This document shows positions 16,354 to 24,414 of a DNA stretch of 64,000 nt, piece after piece; position 1 is the first letter of the stretch; each line of letters begins with the position of its first letter. A program made the position numbers and the translations under genes. The notes under the pieces are model-generated. The model made no database searches, was not told the origin of the DNA, and saw nothing but the letters and a program-made list of their open reading frames with translations. This DNA comes from Streptomyces spirodelae (GTDB lineage Bacteria; Actinomycetota; Actinomycetes; Streptomycetales; Streptomycetaceae). The stretch covers positions 186,001-250,000 of the forward strand of contig NZ_JAFFZN010000003.1 in assembly GCF_017676385.1 (NCBI RefSeq). The letters run 5' to 3'.

Positions 16354-17145
16354 TCAGATCGCCAGCGACAGCATCACCGGTGCCGCCCGCCGGCTCAGCT
16401 CCTCCGCGGCTCTGCGCAGCCGGTGCGCCTGGGCGACGGGGAGGGAGAGCGCCAGACAGCTCACCGCGGAGCCAGCGGTGACCGGAACCGCCGCACAGAC
16501 CGTGCCCACGGCGTACTCCTGGAGGTCGAGCACCGGAACGGTCGGTGGCTGCCGGTCCAGCGCCGTCAGCAGCAGCCGCTCGTCGGTGATCGTCCGCGAG
16601 GTGAGGCGCGGGGTCTTGTGCCGGGAGAGGTGGTCGAGTCTGCGGTCGTGGTCGAGCTGGCTGAGCAGGCACTTTCCGATCGCGGTCGCATGCGCGGCCG
16701 AGCGGAAGTCCACCCACTGGTTGACCGCCGGGGTCGTGGGGCCGTCGGCGACCTGGGTGCTCTCCAGCTCGCCGTCCTGATAGCGGCCGAAATAGACGGC
16801 AGCACCCACGGTGTCGCGCAGCTCGTCCAGGGTGGCCTGGAGCCGTTCGCGCAGCGCACGGGCCCGGCCCACACCCGAGCCCAGCAGCACCAGAGCCTCC
16901 CCGACGACATAGGAGCCGTCCTCGAGCCGGGCCAGATAGCCCTCGCGGCACAGCATCCGCAGCAGCTGGTCCAACTGGCCGGCCGGCAGTTGGGTCCGGC
17001 GCGCTATCGCGTCCTCGTCGATGCCGTCCCGGTACCGGGAGACCGTCTCCAGCACCCGCAGGGCGTGCCGCACCGAGCCGAAGGCTGTGACCGGCTCCCG
17101 ACCGGGCTCCTCGGACGGGCCTGAGGGTGGTTGGAGTGGCGTCAC
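16354..17145 (-). CDS. IclR family transcriptional regulator
   Basis: A 263-residue regulator. GTG 17145 is chosen because aggggg lies 6 bases upstream; the frame stays open further upstream through probable operator DNA. The N-terminal winged helix (about 25-85: ALRVLETVSRYRDGIDEDAI) is followed by the IclR effector domain (about 95-255; HATAIGKCLLSQLD is the family signature). IclR proteins usually control catabolic operons and sense small acids or aromatic compounds. It lies downstream of, and on the same strand as, the ehuBCDA operon, separated by a strong terminator and its own promoter, so it is the best candidate regulator of the island. Confidence 0.88.
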   Translation of the reverse strand: MTPLQPPSGPSEEPGREPVTAFGSVRHALRVLETVSRYRDGIDEDAIARRTQLPAGQLDQLLRMLCREGYLARLEDGSYVVGEALVLLGSGVGRARALRERLQATLDELRDTVGAAVYFGRYQDGELESTQVADGPTTPAVNQWVDFRSAAHATAIGKCLLSQLDHDRRLDHLSRHKTPRLTSRTITDERLLLTALDRQPPTVPVLDLQEYAVGTVCAAVPVTAGSAVSCLALSLPVAQAHRLRRAAEELSRRAAPVMLSLAI

Positions 17146-17172
17146 GGTGTCCCCCTGGAGGTTGTGACTGTT

Positions 17173-17268
17173 GGTACCGTTACCGCTTCGTGCGGTCACG
17201 GCTTCATATCTCACGATAGCGGTCAACCCGATCCCGGAACGGGGCTGTTACCGCTATCGGCATATGCC
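17173..17268 (-). promoter_or_regulatory. Inverted and direct repeats upstream of the IclR gene (candidate operators)
   Basis: CGATAGCGGT (17214-17223) and ACCGCTATCG (17250-17259) form a perfect 10-bp inverted repeat with 26 bases between. A related GTTACCGCTTCG lies near 17179-17190, and the last arm runs into the palindrome GGCATATGCC (about 17259-17268). The repeated GTTACCGCTATCG-like element in front of an IclR gene suggests autoregulation. Binding is inferred, not shown. Confidence 0.55.
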
Positions 17269-17340
17269 AGACGGCTGGATGCGCCCCCTGGCGCGCCCCC
17301 GGATGCGCCCCCCGCCGGGCTTTCCGGGCGTTTCCGGCAC

Positions 17341-17372
17341 CGAGCCCGCACCGCGAGTGCGGTGCGGGCTCG
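17341..17372 (-). terminator. Terminator of the ehu operon
   Basis: cgagcccgcaccgc (17341-17354) and gcggtgcgggctcg (17359-17372) pair perfectly over 14 bp with a 4-base loop. The hairpin starts 60 bases downstream of the ehuA stop on the minus strand. There is no long U-run, usual for Streptomyces terminators. Confidence 0.8.
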
Positions 17373-17431
17373 GAGTACGGCCGTGGGGGGCGGTGGGGGG
17401 TGGGGGGCGACCGGGAACACCGGCTCACCGG

Positions 17432-18256
17432 TCACAGGACGGCGCTGAGGAACTCCCTGGTCCGCTCGTGCTCCGGGTCGGTGAAGATCTTCTCCGGGGC
17501 GCCGGACTCGATGACCCGGCCCGCGTCGAACATCAGCACGTCGTCGGAGATGTCCCGCGCGAAGTTCATCTCGTGCGTGACGCAGAGCATGGTGATGTCC
17601 GTGGAGTGGGCGATGTCCCGCAGCACGTCCAGCACCCCGGCCACCAGCTCCGGGTCGAGCGCGGAGGTGACCTCGTCCAGCAGCAGCACCTGCGGACGCA
17701 TCGCGAGCGCGCGGGCGATGGCCACCCGCTGCTGCTGACCGCCGGAGAGCTGGCTGGGGTACTTGTCGATGTGGTCGGTCAGACCCACCATCTCCAGCAG
17801 CTCACGGGCGCGCTGCTCGGCCTCGTCCTTGCCCAGCCCCAGCACATGCACCGGCGCCTCGGTGATGTTGCGCAGCACCTTCATGTTGGGGAAGAGGTTG
17901 AACTGCTGGAAGACCATGCCGATGTTCTTGCGCACCTCGCGCTGGTGCCGCTCGCCCGCCGGCACGAGCTTGCCGTTCTTCTCCTCGTGGGAGAGGTAGT
18001 CGCCCGCCACCTTGATGGTGCCCTCGTCGGGCTTCACCAGGGTCATCAGCAGCCGCAGGATCGTGGTCTTGCCGGAGCCGGAGGGGCCGATGAGGGTGAC
18101 GTGCTTGCCGGACGACACGTCGAAACACAGGTTGTCCAGCACCACGTTGCTGCCGTAGCGCTTGGTCACGTTGTCGAACTTGATCAGTTCGCTGCCGTCG
18201 ACGGCGGGGTTGGTACCGCCGTTCGCGGTCGTGCTCGGGTTCTTCTCAGCGGACAA
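17432..18256 (-). CDS. ehuA: Ectoine-type amino-acid ABC transporter ATP-binding protein EhuA
   Basis: A 274-residue ABC ATPase from a TTG start that overlaps the end of ehuD by 11 bases. Walker A is IGPSGSGKTT, the signature is LSGGQQQRVAIARALA, Walker B is VLLLDEVTSALD and the switch His is in CVTHEMNFA. It closely fits the polar amino-acid (GlnQ/EhuA) class. With EhuC and EhuD it powers uptake of the EhuB ligand. Last gene of the ehuBCDA operon, followed by a strong hairpin. Confidence 0.9.
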   Translation of the reverse strand: MSAEKNPSTTANGGTNPAVDGSELIKFDNVTKRYGSNVVLDNLCFDVSSGKHVTLIGPSGSGKTTILRLLMTLVKPDEGTIKVAGDYLSHEEKNGKLVPAGERHQREVRKNIGMVFQQFNLFPNMKVLRNITEAPVHVLGLGKDEAEQRARELLEMVGLTDHIDKYPSQLSGGQQQRVAIARALAMRPQVLLLDEVTSALDPELVAGVLDVLRDIAHSTDITMLCVTHEMNFARDISDDVLMFDAGRVIESGAPEKIFTDPEHERTREFLSAVL

Positions 18257-18896
18257 GACGACGCTCCAGGGCTCGCATCAGCAGGGAAGCCGGGTAGGCG
18301 ATGAGGATGAAGGCGATACCGACCACGGTGATGGGTTCGGTCGGCTGGAAGGTGGACGCGGTGAACTGCCGGGCCTGGCCGAGCATTTCGAGCGCGCCGA
18401 TCACCGCGATCATCGGCGAGTCCTTCAGCATCGCGATCACGTAGTTGCCCAGCGCGGGGACCACGCGCCGGATCGCCTGCGGCAGGATGACGGCGCCCCA
18501 GGTGCGGCTGCGCGGCAGGCTCAGTGCCGTGCACGCCTCCCACTGGCCCACCGGGACCCCGTCGATACCGGCGCGGTAGACCTCGGCGGTGTACGTCGAG
18601 TAGTGCAGACCGAGGCCGACGACACCGGTGGTGAGCGCGGACAGCGTCACGCCCCACTCCGGCAGTACGTAGAACAGGAAGAAGAGCTGCACCAGCAGCG
18701 GTGTGTTGCGGATGAACTCGGTGACGGCCACGACGGGCCAGCGCACCACCTTCAGCGGCGAGCGCTGGGCCATCGCCCATATCAGGCCGAGGGCGAAGGC
18801 TATGAGGGAGCCGAGTACCAGCGCCTGGAGCGTGACGAGCACGCCGTCCCAGAAGCGCGGCATGAAGTCACCGACAGCGGACCAGTCCCACGTCAT
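18246..18896 (-). CDS. ehuD: Ectoine-type ABC transporter permease EhuD
   Basis: A 216-residue permease with about five membrane helices of the HisMQ/GlnP type. The EAA-like cytoplasmic loop is in EACTALSLPRSRTWGAVILP, followed by QAIRRVVPALGNYVI. Its ATG overlaps the ehuC stop (TGATG at 18894-18898), so translation is coupled. It pairs with EhuC to form the membrane channel. Confidence 0.9.
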   Translation of the reverse strand: MTWDWSAVGDFMPRFWDGVLVTLQALVLGSLIAFALGLIWAMAQRSPLKVVRWPVVAVTEFIRNTPLLVQLFFLFYVLPEWGVTLSALTTGVVGLGLHYSTYTAEVYRAGIDGVPVGQWEACTALSLPRSRTWGAVILPQAIRRVVPALGNYVIAMLKDSPMIAVIGALEMLGQARQFTASTFQPTEPITVVGIAFILIAYPASLLMRALERRLVR

Positions 18897-19642
18897 CAGG
18901 CACCTCCCGCACTGGAGAAGTCGCCGGACGTCTCCGTCTGCTGCCGGATGTTGAGCTTGCGCAGCACACCTACGCCCTTCTCCGGGGCCTGGCCGATGCC
19001 CGCCTTGGCCTTCCGCTCCACGGCGCGCATCACACGCGTCAGCAGGAACGCCAGGATGAAGTACATGACCAGGATGATCGTGTAGACCGGGGCGCTCTCA
19101 CCCAGCGCGTTGCGCACCAGAGCGGCCCCGAAGGTGATGTCGCCGACGCCCAGCACGGACACCAGGGCGGTGCCCTTGAGCAGTTCGATCAGCAGGTTGT
19201 TGGCGGGCGGGATCATCTCCGGCCACGCCTGCGGAAGCAGGATCTTCGTCAGCCGCTGCCAGGGCGAGAAGCTGAGCGCGATCCCCGCCTCCTGCTGAGC
19301 GGGCGCCACGGCAGCCAGCGCGCCGCGCACGATCTCCGAGCCGTAGGCGCCGTACGACAGGCCGAGCGCGAGCACCGCGGCCCACATCGGCACCAACTGC
19401 CAGCCGAAGGCCATCGGCAGCACGAAGAAGATCCAGAACATCAGTACCAGGGCCGAGGTGCCCCGGAATATCTCCATGTAGAGGCCGGAGAGGAACCGGA
19501 CGATCCACAGCCGGTGCGTCCTGGCGACGCCCACCACGAAGGCGACGAACGCGCCCAGCGCCGCGCTGAAGACGGTGAGCTGGACGGTGACCCAGACGCC
19601 CTCAAGGAGCAGTCCCCACAAGCCCGCGGTGAGGTCCGTCAT
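18896..19642 (-). CDS. ehuC: Ectoine-type ABC transporter permease EhuC
   Basis: A 248-residue permease. ATG 19642 overlaps the ehuB stop by 4 bases (ATGA) and has aaggag 9 bases upstream inside ehuB. Five membrane helices; the EAA loop is QEAGIALSFSPWQRLTKILL, followed by PQAWPEMIPPANNLLIELLK. The short cytoplasmic C-terminal extension (about 30 residues) is not needed for the family fold. Partner of EhuD. Confidence 0.9.
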   Translation of the reverse strand: MTDLTAGLWGLLLEGVWVTVQLTVFSAALGAFVAFVVGVARTHRLWIVRFLSGLYMEIFRGTSALVLMFWIFFVLPMAFGWQLVPMWAAVLALGLSYGAYGSEIVRGALAAVAPAQQEAGIALSFSPWQRLTKILLPQAWPEMIPPANNLLIELLKGTALVSVLGVGDITFGAALVRNALGESAPVYTIILVMYFILAFLLTRVMRAVERKAKAGIGQAPEKGVGVLRKLNIRQQTETSGDFSSAGGA

Positions 19643-20577
19643 GCGCAACGCTCCTTCGCGGTCTTTTCGGTCATCTCGTCCTCCAGGAAGCCGAAGGGCT
19701 TCATGAGGCGGAGGAGTTCACCGCTCTTCTTCATCTTGCGCAGCTCACGGTTGAACGCGTCCCGGAGTTCTGTTTCCGTCTTACGGAACGCGAACGCGCC
19801 CGTGCCGAGGTCGGGCTTTCCGTCCAGTTTCGGTGTGAAAGCGTCGGTGAACTCGGCCTTCCGGCTCTTGGTCTGCCTGACGACGTTGCGAACAGTGACA
19901 GCCGTACCGGCGAATACATCGGCGCGGCCCTGTTCCACGGCAAGGAGTCCGGCGAGCTGGTCGGGCAGCAGAAGAATTTCCGACTCCTTGATGCCCACCT
20001 CGGCCGCGTACGCGATTTCCGCGTACCCGGTGCCGGTGGCCATCTTGGCGCCGCTCTTCTTGATGTCCTCGTAGTTGTGCAGGTCCTTCGGATTCCCCTT
20101 GCGCACGATAAACGCGTCGCGCATCTCGTACTCGGGGTCGGCGAACAGGACCTGCTTGCACCGATCGGGCGTAATGTACATACCCGCCGCGACCACGTCG
20201 AACTGCTGCGAGTTGAGACCCGGGATCAGCGAGTTGAACTCGGTCGGGAAGGGTTGGACGTGCTCGACACCCAGCCTCTTGAAGATGGTGCGCGCGATCG
20301 CCGGCGATGACCCCGTCAGCTCGCCGTCCTTGTCGATGTAGCTGTACGGCTGTTCACCGGCGAGGCCCAGTTTCACCGTTCCCTGGGCCCTCAGCCGCTC
20401 CAGAAGATCTCCCCCGTTCTCGGTGTCCGCGCTGGACACCCGGCTGCATGCGGTCGTTGCGCCGAGCGCACTCACCGCACTCAAGGACGCCGCTCCAGCG
20501 AGCAGCGACCGACGGCTCAAACGTCTCCCGGCACCTGCCGTGTTGTTCCTCAGTGGTGGAGCCATGGGCGCGCGCAT
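19639..20577 (-). CDS. ehuB: Ectoine/hydroxyectoine-type substrate-binding lipoprotein EhuB
   Basis: A 312-residue extracellular solute-binding protein (family 3). An RR-containing signal (RRLSRRSLLAGAASL) ends at a lipobox-like TTAC, so it is probably an anchored lipoprotein. EhuB-like signatures are clear: QPYSYIDKDGELTGSSPAIA, FDVVAAGMYITPDRC, GAFAFRK and PFGFLEDEMT. Known EhuB proteins bind ectoine and hydroxyectoine, but none of the ectoine-degradation enzymes (DoeA/DoeB, EutB/EutC) is in the window. The real ligand may therefore be another cyclic or amide compound. First gene of the operon, divergent from the DUF3830 gene. Confidence 0.88.
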   Translation of the reverse strand: MRAPMAPPLRNNTAGAGRRLSRRSLLAGAASLSAVSALGATTACSRVSSADTENGGDLLERLRAQGTVKLGLAGEQPYSYIDKDGELTGSSPAIARTIFKRLGVEHVQPFPTEFNSLIPGLNSQQFDVVAAGMYITPDRCKQVLFADPEYEMRDAFIVRKGNPKDLHNYEDIKKSGAKMATGTGYAEIAYAAEVGIKESEILLLPDQLAGLLAVEQGRADVFAGTAVTVRNVVRQTKSRKAEFTDAFTPKLDGKPDLGTGAFAFRKTETELRDAFNRELRKMKKSGELLRLMKPFGFLEDEMTEKTAKERCA

Positions 20578-20590
20578 ACCCAGCCGTGCT

Positions 20591-20610
20591 GAAGATATGC
20601 GGATATTTTC
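20591..20610. promoter_or_regulatory. AT-rich imperfect palindrome between ehuB and the DUF3830 gene
   Basis: GAAGATATGCGGATATTTTC is a 20-bp dyad (GAAgATAT, 4-base centre, ATATtTTC; 7 of 8 arm positions match). It lies 14 bases upstream of ehuB and 80 bases upstream of the divergent DUF3830 gene, where a shared operator would sit. It is striking for its low GC. The protein that binds it is unknown; IclR is the nearest regulator. Confidence 0.5.
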
Positions 20611-20689
20611 AAGCCGTTATGGGGTCGCGCTCGGGGTGACATCTGCGTCACCATTAGCGGGTAAATGACCACCCTGGTGCGGAGGCACG

Positions 20690-21211
20690 ATGGCTGAGCG
20701 CTTCATTGAAGTGTCGTTGGACAAGCGGGGAGTGAGCTGCACGGCAAAGCTGCTCGACGACCGCGCACCGATCACTTGCGCGGCGGTGTGGGACGCACTG
20801 CCGCTGGGCGGCGATGTCTACCACGCGAAGTACGCGCGTAACGAGATCTATGCCCTCATTCCCCCCTTCGCCCCCCAGGAGCCGCCGCTGGAGAATCCGA
20901 CCATTACCCCCATCCCAGGTGACCTCTGCTATTTCACCTTCACCAGCACCCAGCTGGCGACTCCGGGATACGGGTACGAGGCCGCGGCGGAACAGCAAGG
21001 GGCGCAGGCGGCACATGTCGAGCACTCCACCGTCGTCGACCTGGCGCTCTTCTACGAGCGCAACAACCTGCTGATCAACGGCGACGCCGGATGGGTCCCC
21101 GGCATCGTCTGGGGCCAGATCGTCGAGGGACTCGACGACATGGCCGAGGCGTGCCAGGACCTGTGGCGCTCCGGCGCCGTCGGCGAGACGCTCAACTTCC
21201 GACGCGCCTGA
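20690..21211 (+). CDS. DUF3830 family protein
   Basis: A 173-residue protein from ATG 20690 with gcggagg at ribosome-site distance. It shows the DUF3830 pattern, a cyclophilin-like small beta-barrel: CTAKLLDDRAPITCAAVWDA near the start, GDVYHAKYARNEIYALIPPF, and a late helix around IVWGQIVEGLDDMAEACQD. No catalytic function has been established for the family. It recurs beside ABC importers, amidases and racemase/isomerase genes, as here. It is divergent from ehuB and converges with the amidase gene. I regard it as a pathway enzyme or accessory of the island. Confidence 0.85.
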   Translation: MAERFIEVSLDKRGVSCTAKLLDDRAPITCAAVWDALPLGGDVYHAKYARNEIYALIPPFAPQEPPLENPTITPIPGDLCYFTFTSTQLATPGYGYEAAAEQQGAQAAHVEHSTVVDLALFYERNNLLINGDAGWVPGIVWGQIVEGLDDMAEACQDLWRSGAVGETLNFRRA

Positions 21212-21254
21212 ATGCGTTGACCGGCCGGCCGAGCTGATCGGCCGACCGGCGCAG

Positions 21255-21281
21255 CCCGTTGGGGGGCAGCCCCCCAACGGG
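21255..21281. terminator. Bidirectional terminator between the DUF3830 and amidase genes
   Basis: cccgttgggggg (21255-21266) pairs perfectly with ccccccaacggg (21270-21281) around a 3-base loop. It lies in the 112-bp gap between two convergent stops and can serve both. Confidence 0.85.
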
Positions 21282-21323
21282 CCCGGAATCCACCGACGGG
21301 CCCGGAAGCCCGAGGCCGGTGGC

Positions 21324-22736
21324 TCAGCCCAGCGCCGAGGGCACCCGCGCCGTGACCCCCGCCTCGTACAGCGCGTGCGAAGCGCTCAGCACCAAGGCGT
21401 CCGCGTGCCGGGGCCCCACCAGCTGGACCCCGATCGGCAGACCCGCCTCGTCCACGCCGCACGGTACGGAGGCGGCCGGCTGCTGCGTCATGTTGAACGG
21501 GTAGGAGAACGGCGTCCAGCCGGTCCACCGCTGCAGCCCGGAGCCCTCCGGCACCTCGACCCCCGCCTCGAAGGCGGTGATCGGCATCGTCGGCGTCACC
21601 AGCAGGTCGTACCGCTCGTGGAAGGCGCCCATCAGCCGGCCCAGGTCCATCCGCTCGTCCACGGCGGCCAGGTAGTCGAGCGCGCTGCGGGACGCGCCGT
21701 CCGCGCAGATCTCCTGCAGACCCGGGTCCAGAGACTTGCGCTGATCTTGGCTGAAAGCTTGTGTGACCCGCGCCGCACCGCTGAACCACAGTGTGTGGAA
21801 GGACTCCACGGGATCGGCGAAGCCGGGATCGGCCTCCTCCACGACAGCGCCCAGCTCCTCCAGCTTCGCCACCGCCGTCCGTACCGCCGCCGCGACCTGC
21901 GGCTCGACCCGCACCCGGCCGCCGAAGTCGGGCGAGAAGGCCACCCGCAGCCCGCGCACCCCCTCGGCTCCGGCGGCCAGCGCGCCGCGGAAGCTGTGCG
22001 GCACAGGGCCCAGGTGCGACCAGTCGCGCGGGTCCGGCGCGCTGATCACGTCCATCAGCAGCGCCGCGTCCTCCGCGTCCCGCGTCATCGGGCCGACGTG
22101 GGCCAGGGTGCCGAAAGCGCTGGCCGGGTAGATGGGCACCCGCCCGTAGGTGGGCTTCAGCGCGAAGATCCCGCAGAACGAGGCGGGGATGCGGACCGAC
22201 CCGCCGCCGTCGGTGCCCAGCGACAGCGGCCCGGCCCCGGTGGCGACGGCTGCCGCGCTGCCCCCGCTGGAGCCGCCGGCTGTGCGGTCCGGCGCGTACG
22301 GGTTGCCGGTGACGCCGTGCCGGGGGCTGTCGGTGACGCCCTTCCAGCCGAACTCGGGCGTCGTCGTCTTGCCCAGGAAGACGGCGCCGCTCTCCCGCAG
22401 CCTGGCCACCGAGGGCGCGTCCTCCTCCCAGGGCCCGGCCTCGTCCACCGCCCAGGAACCCTTGAAGGTGGGTCCGCCGCGCTGGAGCAGGATGTCCTTC
22501 ACGGTCACCGGCACCCCGTCCACCGGACCCGCCGGCTCGCCGCGCCGCCAGCGCCCCGCGGACTCCTCGGCCTGCCGCAGCGCGTCCTCGTCGTCGATAC
22601 GGACGAAGGCGTTGACCCGCTCCTGGGTCTGCGCCGCGCGCTCCAGCGCCGCCCGGGTGACCTCCACGGGGGTGAAGTCCCCCGTTTCGTACCCCGCCAC
22701 GAGTTGGGTCGCGGTCAGGGCGTTGAGATCGGACAT
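21324..22736 (-). CDS. Amidase (amidase-signature family)
   Basis: A 470-residue amidase from ATG 22736 (gggagg 8 bases upstream). The open frame extends another 139 codons upstream without support. The Ser-cisSer-Lys triad is complete: Lys80 (VPVTVKDI), cis-Ser156 in TAGGSSGGSAAAVATG and nucleophile Ser180 in GTDGGGSVRIPASFCG. The family hydrolyses carboxamides, and GatA-like members are excluded because gatB/gatC are absent. In the ehu island it would release ammonia from an imported amide, producing an acid for the downstream isomerases. The exact amide is unknown. Confidence 0.88.
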   Translation of the reverse strand: MSDLNALTATQLVAGYETGDFTPVEVTRAALERAAQTQERVNAFVRIDDEDALRQAEESAGRWRRGEPAGPVDGVPVTVKDILLQRGGPTFKGSWAVDEAGPWEEDAPSVARLRESGAVFLGKTTTPEFGWKGVTDSPRHGVTGNPYAPDRTAGGSSGGSAAAVATGAGPLSLGTDGGGSVRIPASFCGIFALKPTYGRVPIYPASAFGTLAHVGPMTRDAEDAALLMDVISAPDPRDWSHLGPVPHSFRGALAAGAEGVRGLRVAFSPDFGGRVRVEPQVAAAVRTAVAKLEELGAVVEEADPGFADPVESFHTLWFSGAARVTQAFSQDQRKSLDPGLQEICADGASRSALDYLAAVDERMDLGRLMGAFHERYDLLVTPTMPITAFEAGVEVPEGSGLQRWTGWTPFSYPFNMTQQPAASVPCGVDEAGLPIGVQLVGPRHADALVLSASHALYEAGVTARVPSALG

Positions 22737-23193
22737 GACGAAACCTCCCGAGAGACCAGGGCACCCGCGAGGCGGACTGCCACAGGACGACGAGCCCCGG
22801 GCCCGCACCGCACCCAAGGCGTGAAGAACGACCCGGTGCCACGCGACCCGGCCGGAGCCGGTGCCAGGTGGCCCGGAGGAGAGCCCGGTGCGAACCGGGG
22901 AAGAACCGAACGGATGAGGACCGCGGGCGGGGGGCCGGTGACCCGTGACCCCGCATGGGTGAGACCGGCGCACCCCCGTACGAGGAGCGCGCCCCGGACC
23001 CAGGTCCGGGCACCGGGAACCGGACCCGGCCCCCGGTGCCCGGAGCGCGCCCCGGTGCCGGAGGCACGTCCTCGTTGCCCGGTGCCGGGCGCGTTCCCGC
23101 GCCCGCCGCCGGGACGTGGCCCGGTGGGCTGCCGGTGGGGCCGGACGGGACACCGGGGTGCCCCCGTCCGGCCCGCCGGCGCCCTGGGCCGGG
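22737..23193. other. 457-bp non-coding gap upstream of the amidase gene, with GC-rich short repeats
   Basis: This gap separates the dehydrogenase stop from the amidase start. I find no convincing gene in it; the open frames crossing it are Arg/Pro/Gly-rich and lack ribosome sites. Between about 22780 and 23180 it is built from many imperfect copies of cccggtgcc and ggagccggtgcc-like words (for example 22849-22890 and 23030-23090). It should contain the amidase promoter. It may be decayed coding DNA or a degenerate repeat. Confidence 0.6.
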
Positions 23194-24177
23194 TCAGTTC
23201 GGCGGTGCCGCCGGGGACGTCGGCACGTAGCCGAGGTGCTTGTCGACGACGTTGAGCAGTGGCTCGCCCGCCTCCCAGCGGTCGAAGTTGTCGAGGAACT
23301 GCTCCGCGAGGTCGTCGCGCCAGCCGACCGTGTCGCCGCTCATGTGCGGCGAGATGAGCAGCCCGGGAACGTCCCACAGCTTGCTGTCGGCAGGCAGCGG
23401 CTCCTCGGCGAAGACATCCAGCGCCGCGCCCTTGATCCGGTGCTCGAGCAGCGCGTCCACCAGGTCCTCCTCGACCACGTGCGCCCCTCTGCCGACGTTC
23501 ACGAAGTGCGCTTCGGGCTTCATCCGAGCAAACATCCCGGCGTTGAACATGCCCGTCGACTCCTGGGTCAGCGGGGCCACGCACACGACCCAGTCGGCCT
23601 CGCCGAGCAGCCCGGGCAGCGCGGCGGTGGCGTGGACCTGCCCGAATTCCGGGTCGGTGTCGCGGGCCGTCCGGCCGACGAGGTCGACTTTGACACCGAG
23701 TGCCAGCAGCGCGCGCCCGATTTCCCGGCCGATCGGCCCGGACCCGACGACCGTGGCGCGACTTCCGCCGACCCGGAATGTCTCCCGGTGCCGCCAGCGC
23801 CGCTGTCGTTGCAATTCCCATGTGCCACGGAAGTCCTTGGCCATGGCCAGTACGAGCCCGAGGACGTATTCGGCAATGGGCCGGTCGAAGACCCCTCGTG
23901 CATTCGTGATGACGGTGTCCCGGCCGTCGGCGAGCTCCGGGAGCAGCCGGTCGACTCCGGCGCTGGGCGTATGCACCCAGCGCGGCCTCGGGCCGTCTCC
24001 CGGCCATGCCTCGCGCACCGCGTCGGAGAGGAAGTCCCAGACCAACAGGACGTCGGCCTCGGGTAGTTGGTCGGCGAGAGTCTTCTCGTCGGCATGGACG
24101 ACGCGCGCGCGTCCCGCGAGTCGGTCGAGCCGGGGAAGCGGCTCGGCGTCGAGGACAAGAACGCAGGTTTCGGACAT
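23194..24177 (-). CDS. D-isomer-specific 2-hydroxyacid dehydrogenase
   Basis: A 327-residue NAD(P)-dependent dehydrogenase from ATG 24177. The Rossmann motif is ATVVGSGPIGREIGRALLAL. The catalytic residues are present as Arg in VNVGRGAHV, Glu in DVFAEEPLP and His in LISPHMSGDT. The family interconverts 2-oxo and (R)-2-hydroxy acids; this branch (NAD at about residue 140, short substrate loop) resembles glyoxylate/hydroxypyruvate reductases. It sits between the amidase and two isomerase-family genes, suggesting it processes a hydroxy-dicarboxylate or keto-acid. The start is chosen by homology; the ribosome site is weak. Confidence 0.88.
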   Translation of the reverse strand: MSETCVLVLDAEPLPRLDRLAGRARVVHADEKTLADQLPEADVLLVWDFLSDAVREAWPGDGPRPRWVHTPSAGVDRLLPELADGRDTVITNARGVFDRPIAEYVLGLVLAMAKDFRGTWELQRQRRWRHRETFRVGGSRATVVGSGPIGREIGRALLALGVKVDLVGRTARDTDPEFGQVHATAALPGLLGEADWVVCVAPLTQESTGMFNAGMFARMKPEAHFVNVGRGAHVVEEDLVDALLEHRIKGAALDVFAEEPLPADSKLWDVPGLLISPHMSGDTVGWRDDLAEQFLDNFDRWEAGEPLLNVVDKHLGYVPTSPAAPPN

Positions 24178-24188
24178 AGGCAGGAAAC

Positions 24189-24200
24189 CGTTTCGAAACG
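24189..24200. promoter_or_regulatory. Perfect palindrome between the dehydrogenase and isomerase genes
   Basis: CGTTTCGAAACG is a perfect 12-bp palindrome, 12 bases upstream of the dehydrogenase start and 215 bases upstream of the divergent isomerase start. Position and symmetry fit an operator controlling the dehydrogenase. It differs from the dyad near ehuB. Confidence 0.45.
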
Positions 24201-24414
24201 CAGGGACGGTTGGCTGAACGAGTGAGCCGGGGGAGGGACGGGAACCAGCCTCATTGGCGGGATTGACCACGGTAGGGAGCAGAAACTACCTTCGTCAACA
24301 AAGACATCTGTCCCGGCGTCCCGGCTTCTGACCGGCTTTGCTTTTCCTCTGACTTCCCTTGACTCAGGGGCCTTCTGGCCATGAGCCTTCCCCTCCGTTC
24401 TTTTGGGGCCCGAA

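Noticed and set aside
22955..23230. Small plus-strand gene in the amidase upstream gap
   Set aside because: Pro/Gly/Arg repeats, no ribosome site, and it runs into the dehydrogenase end.
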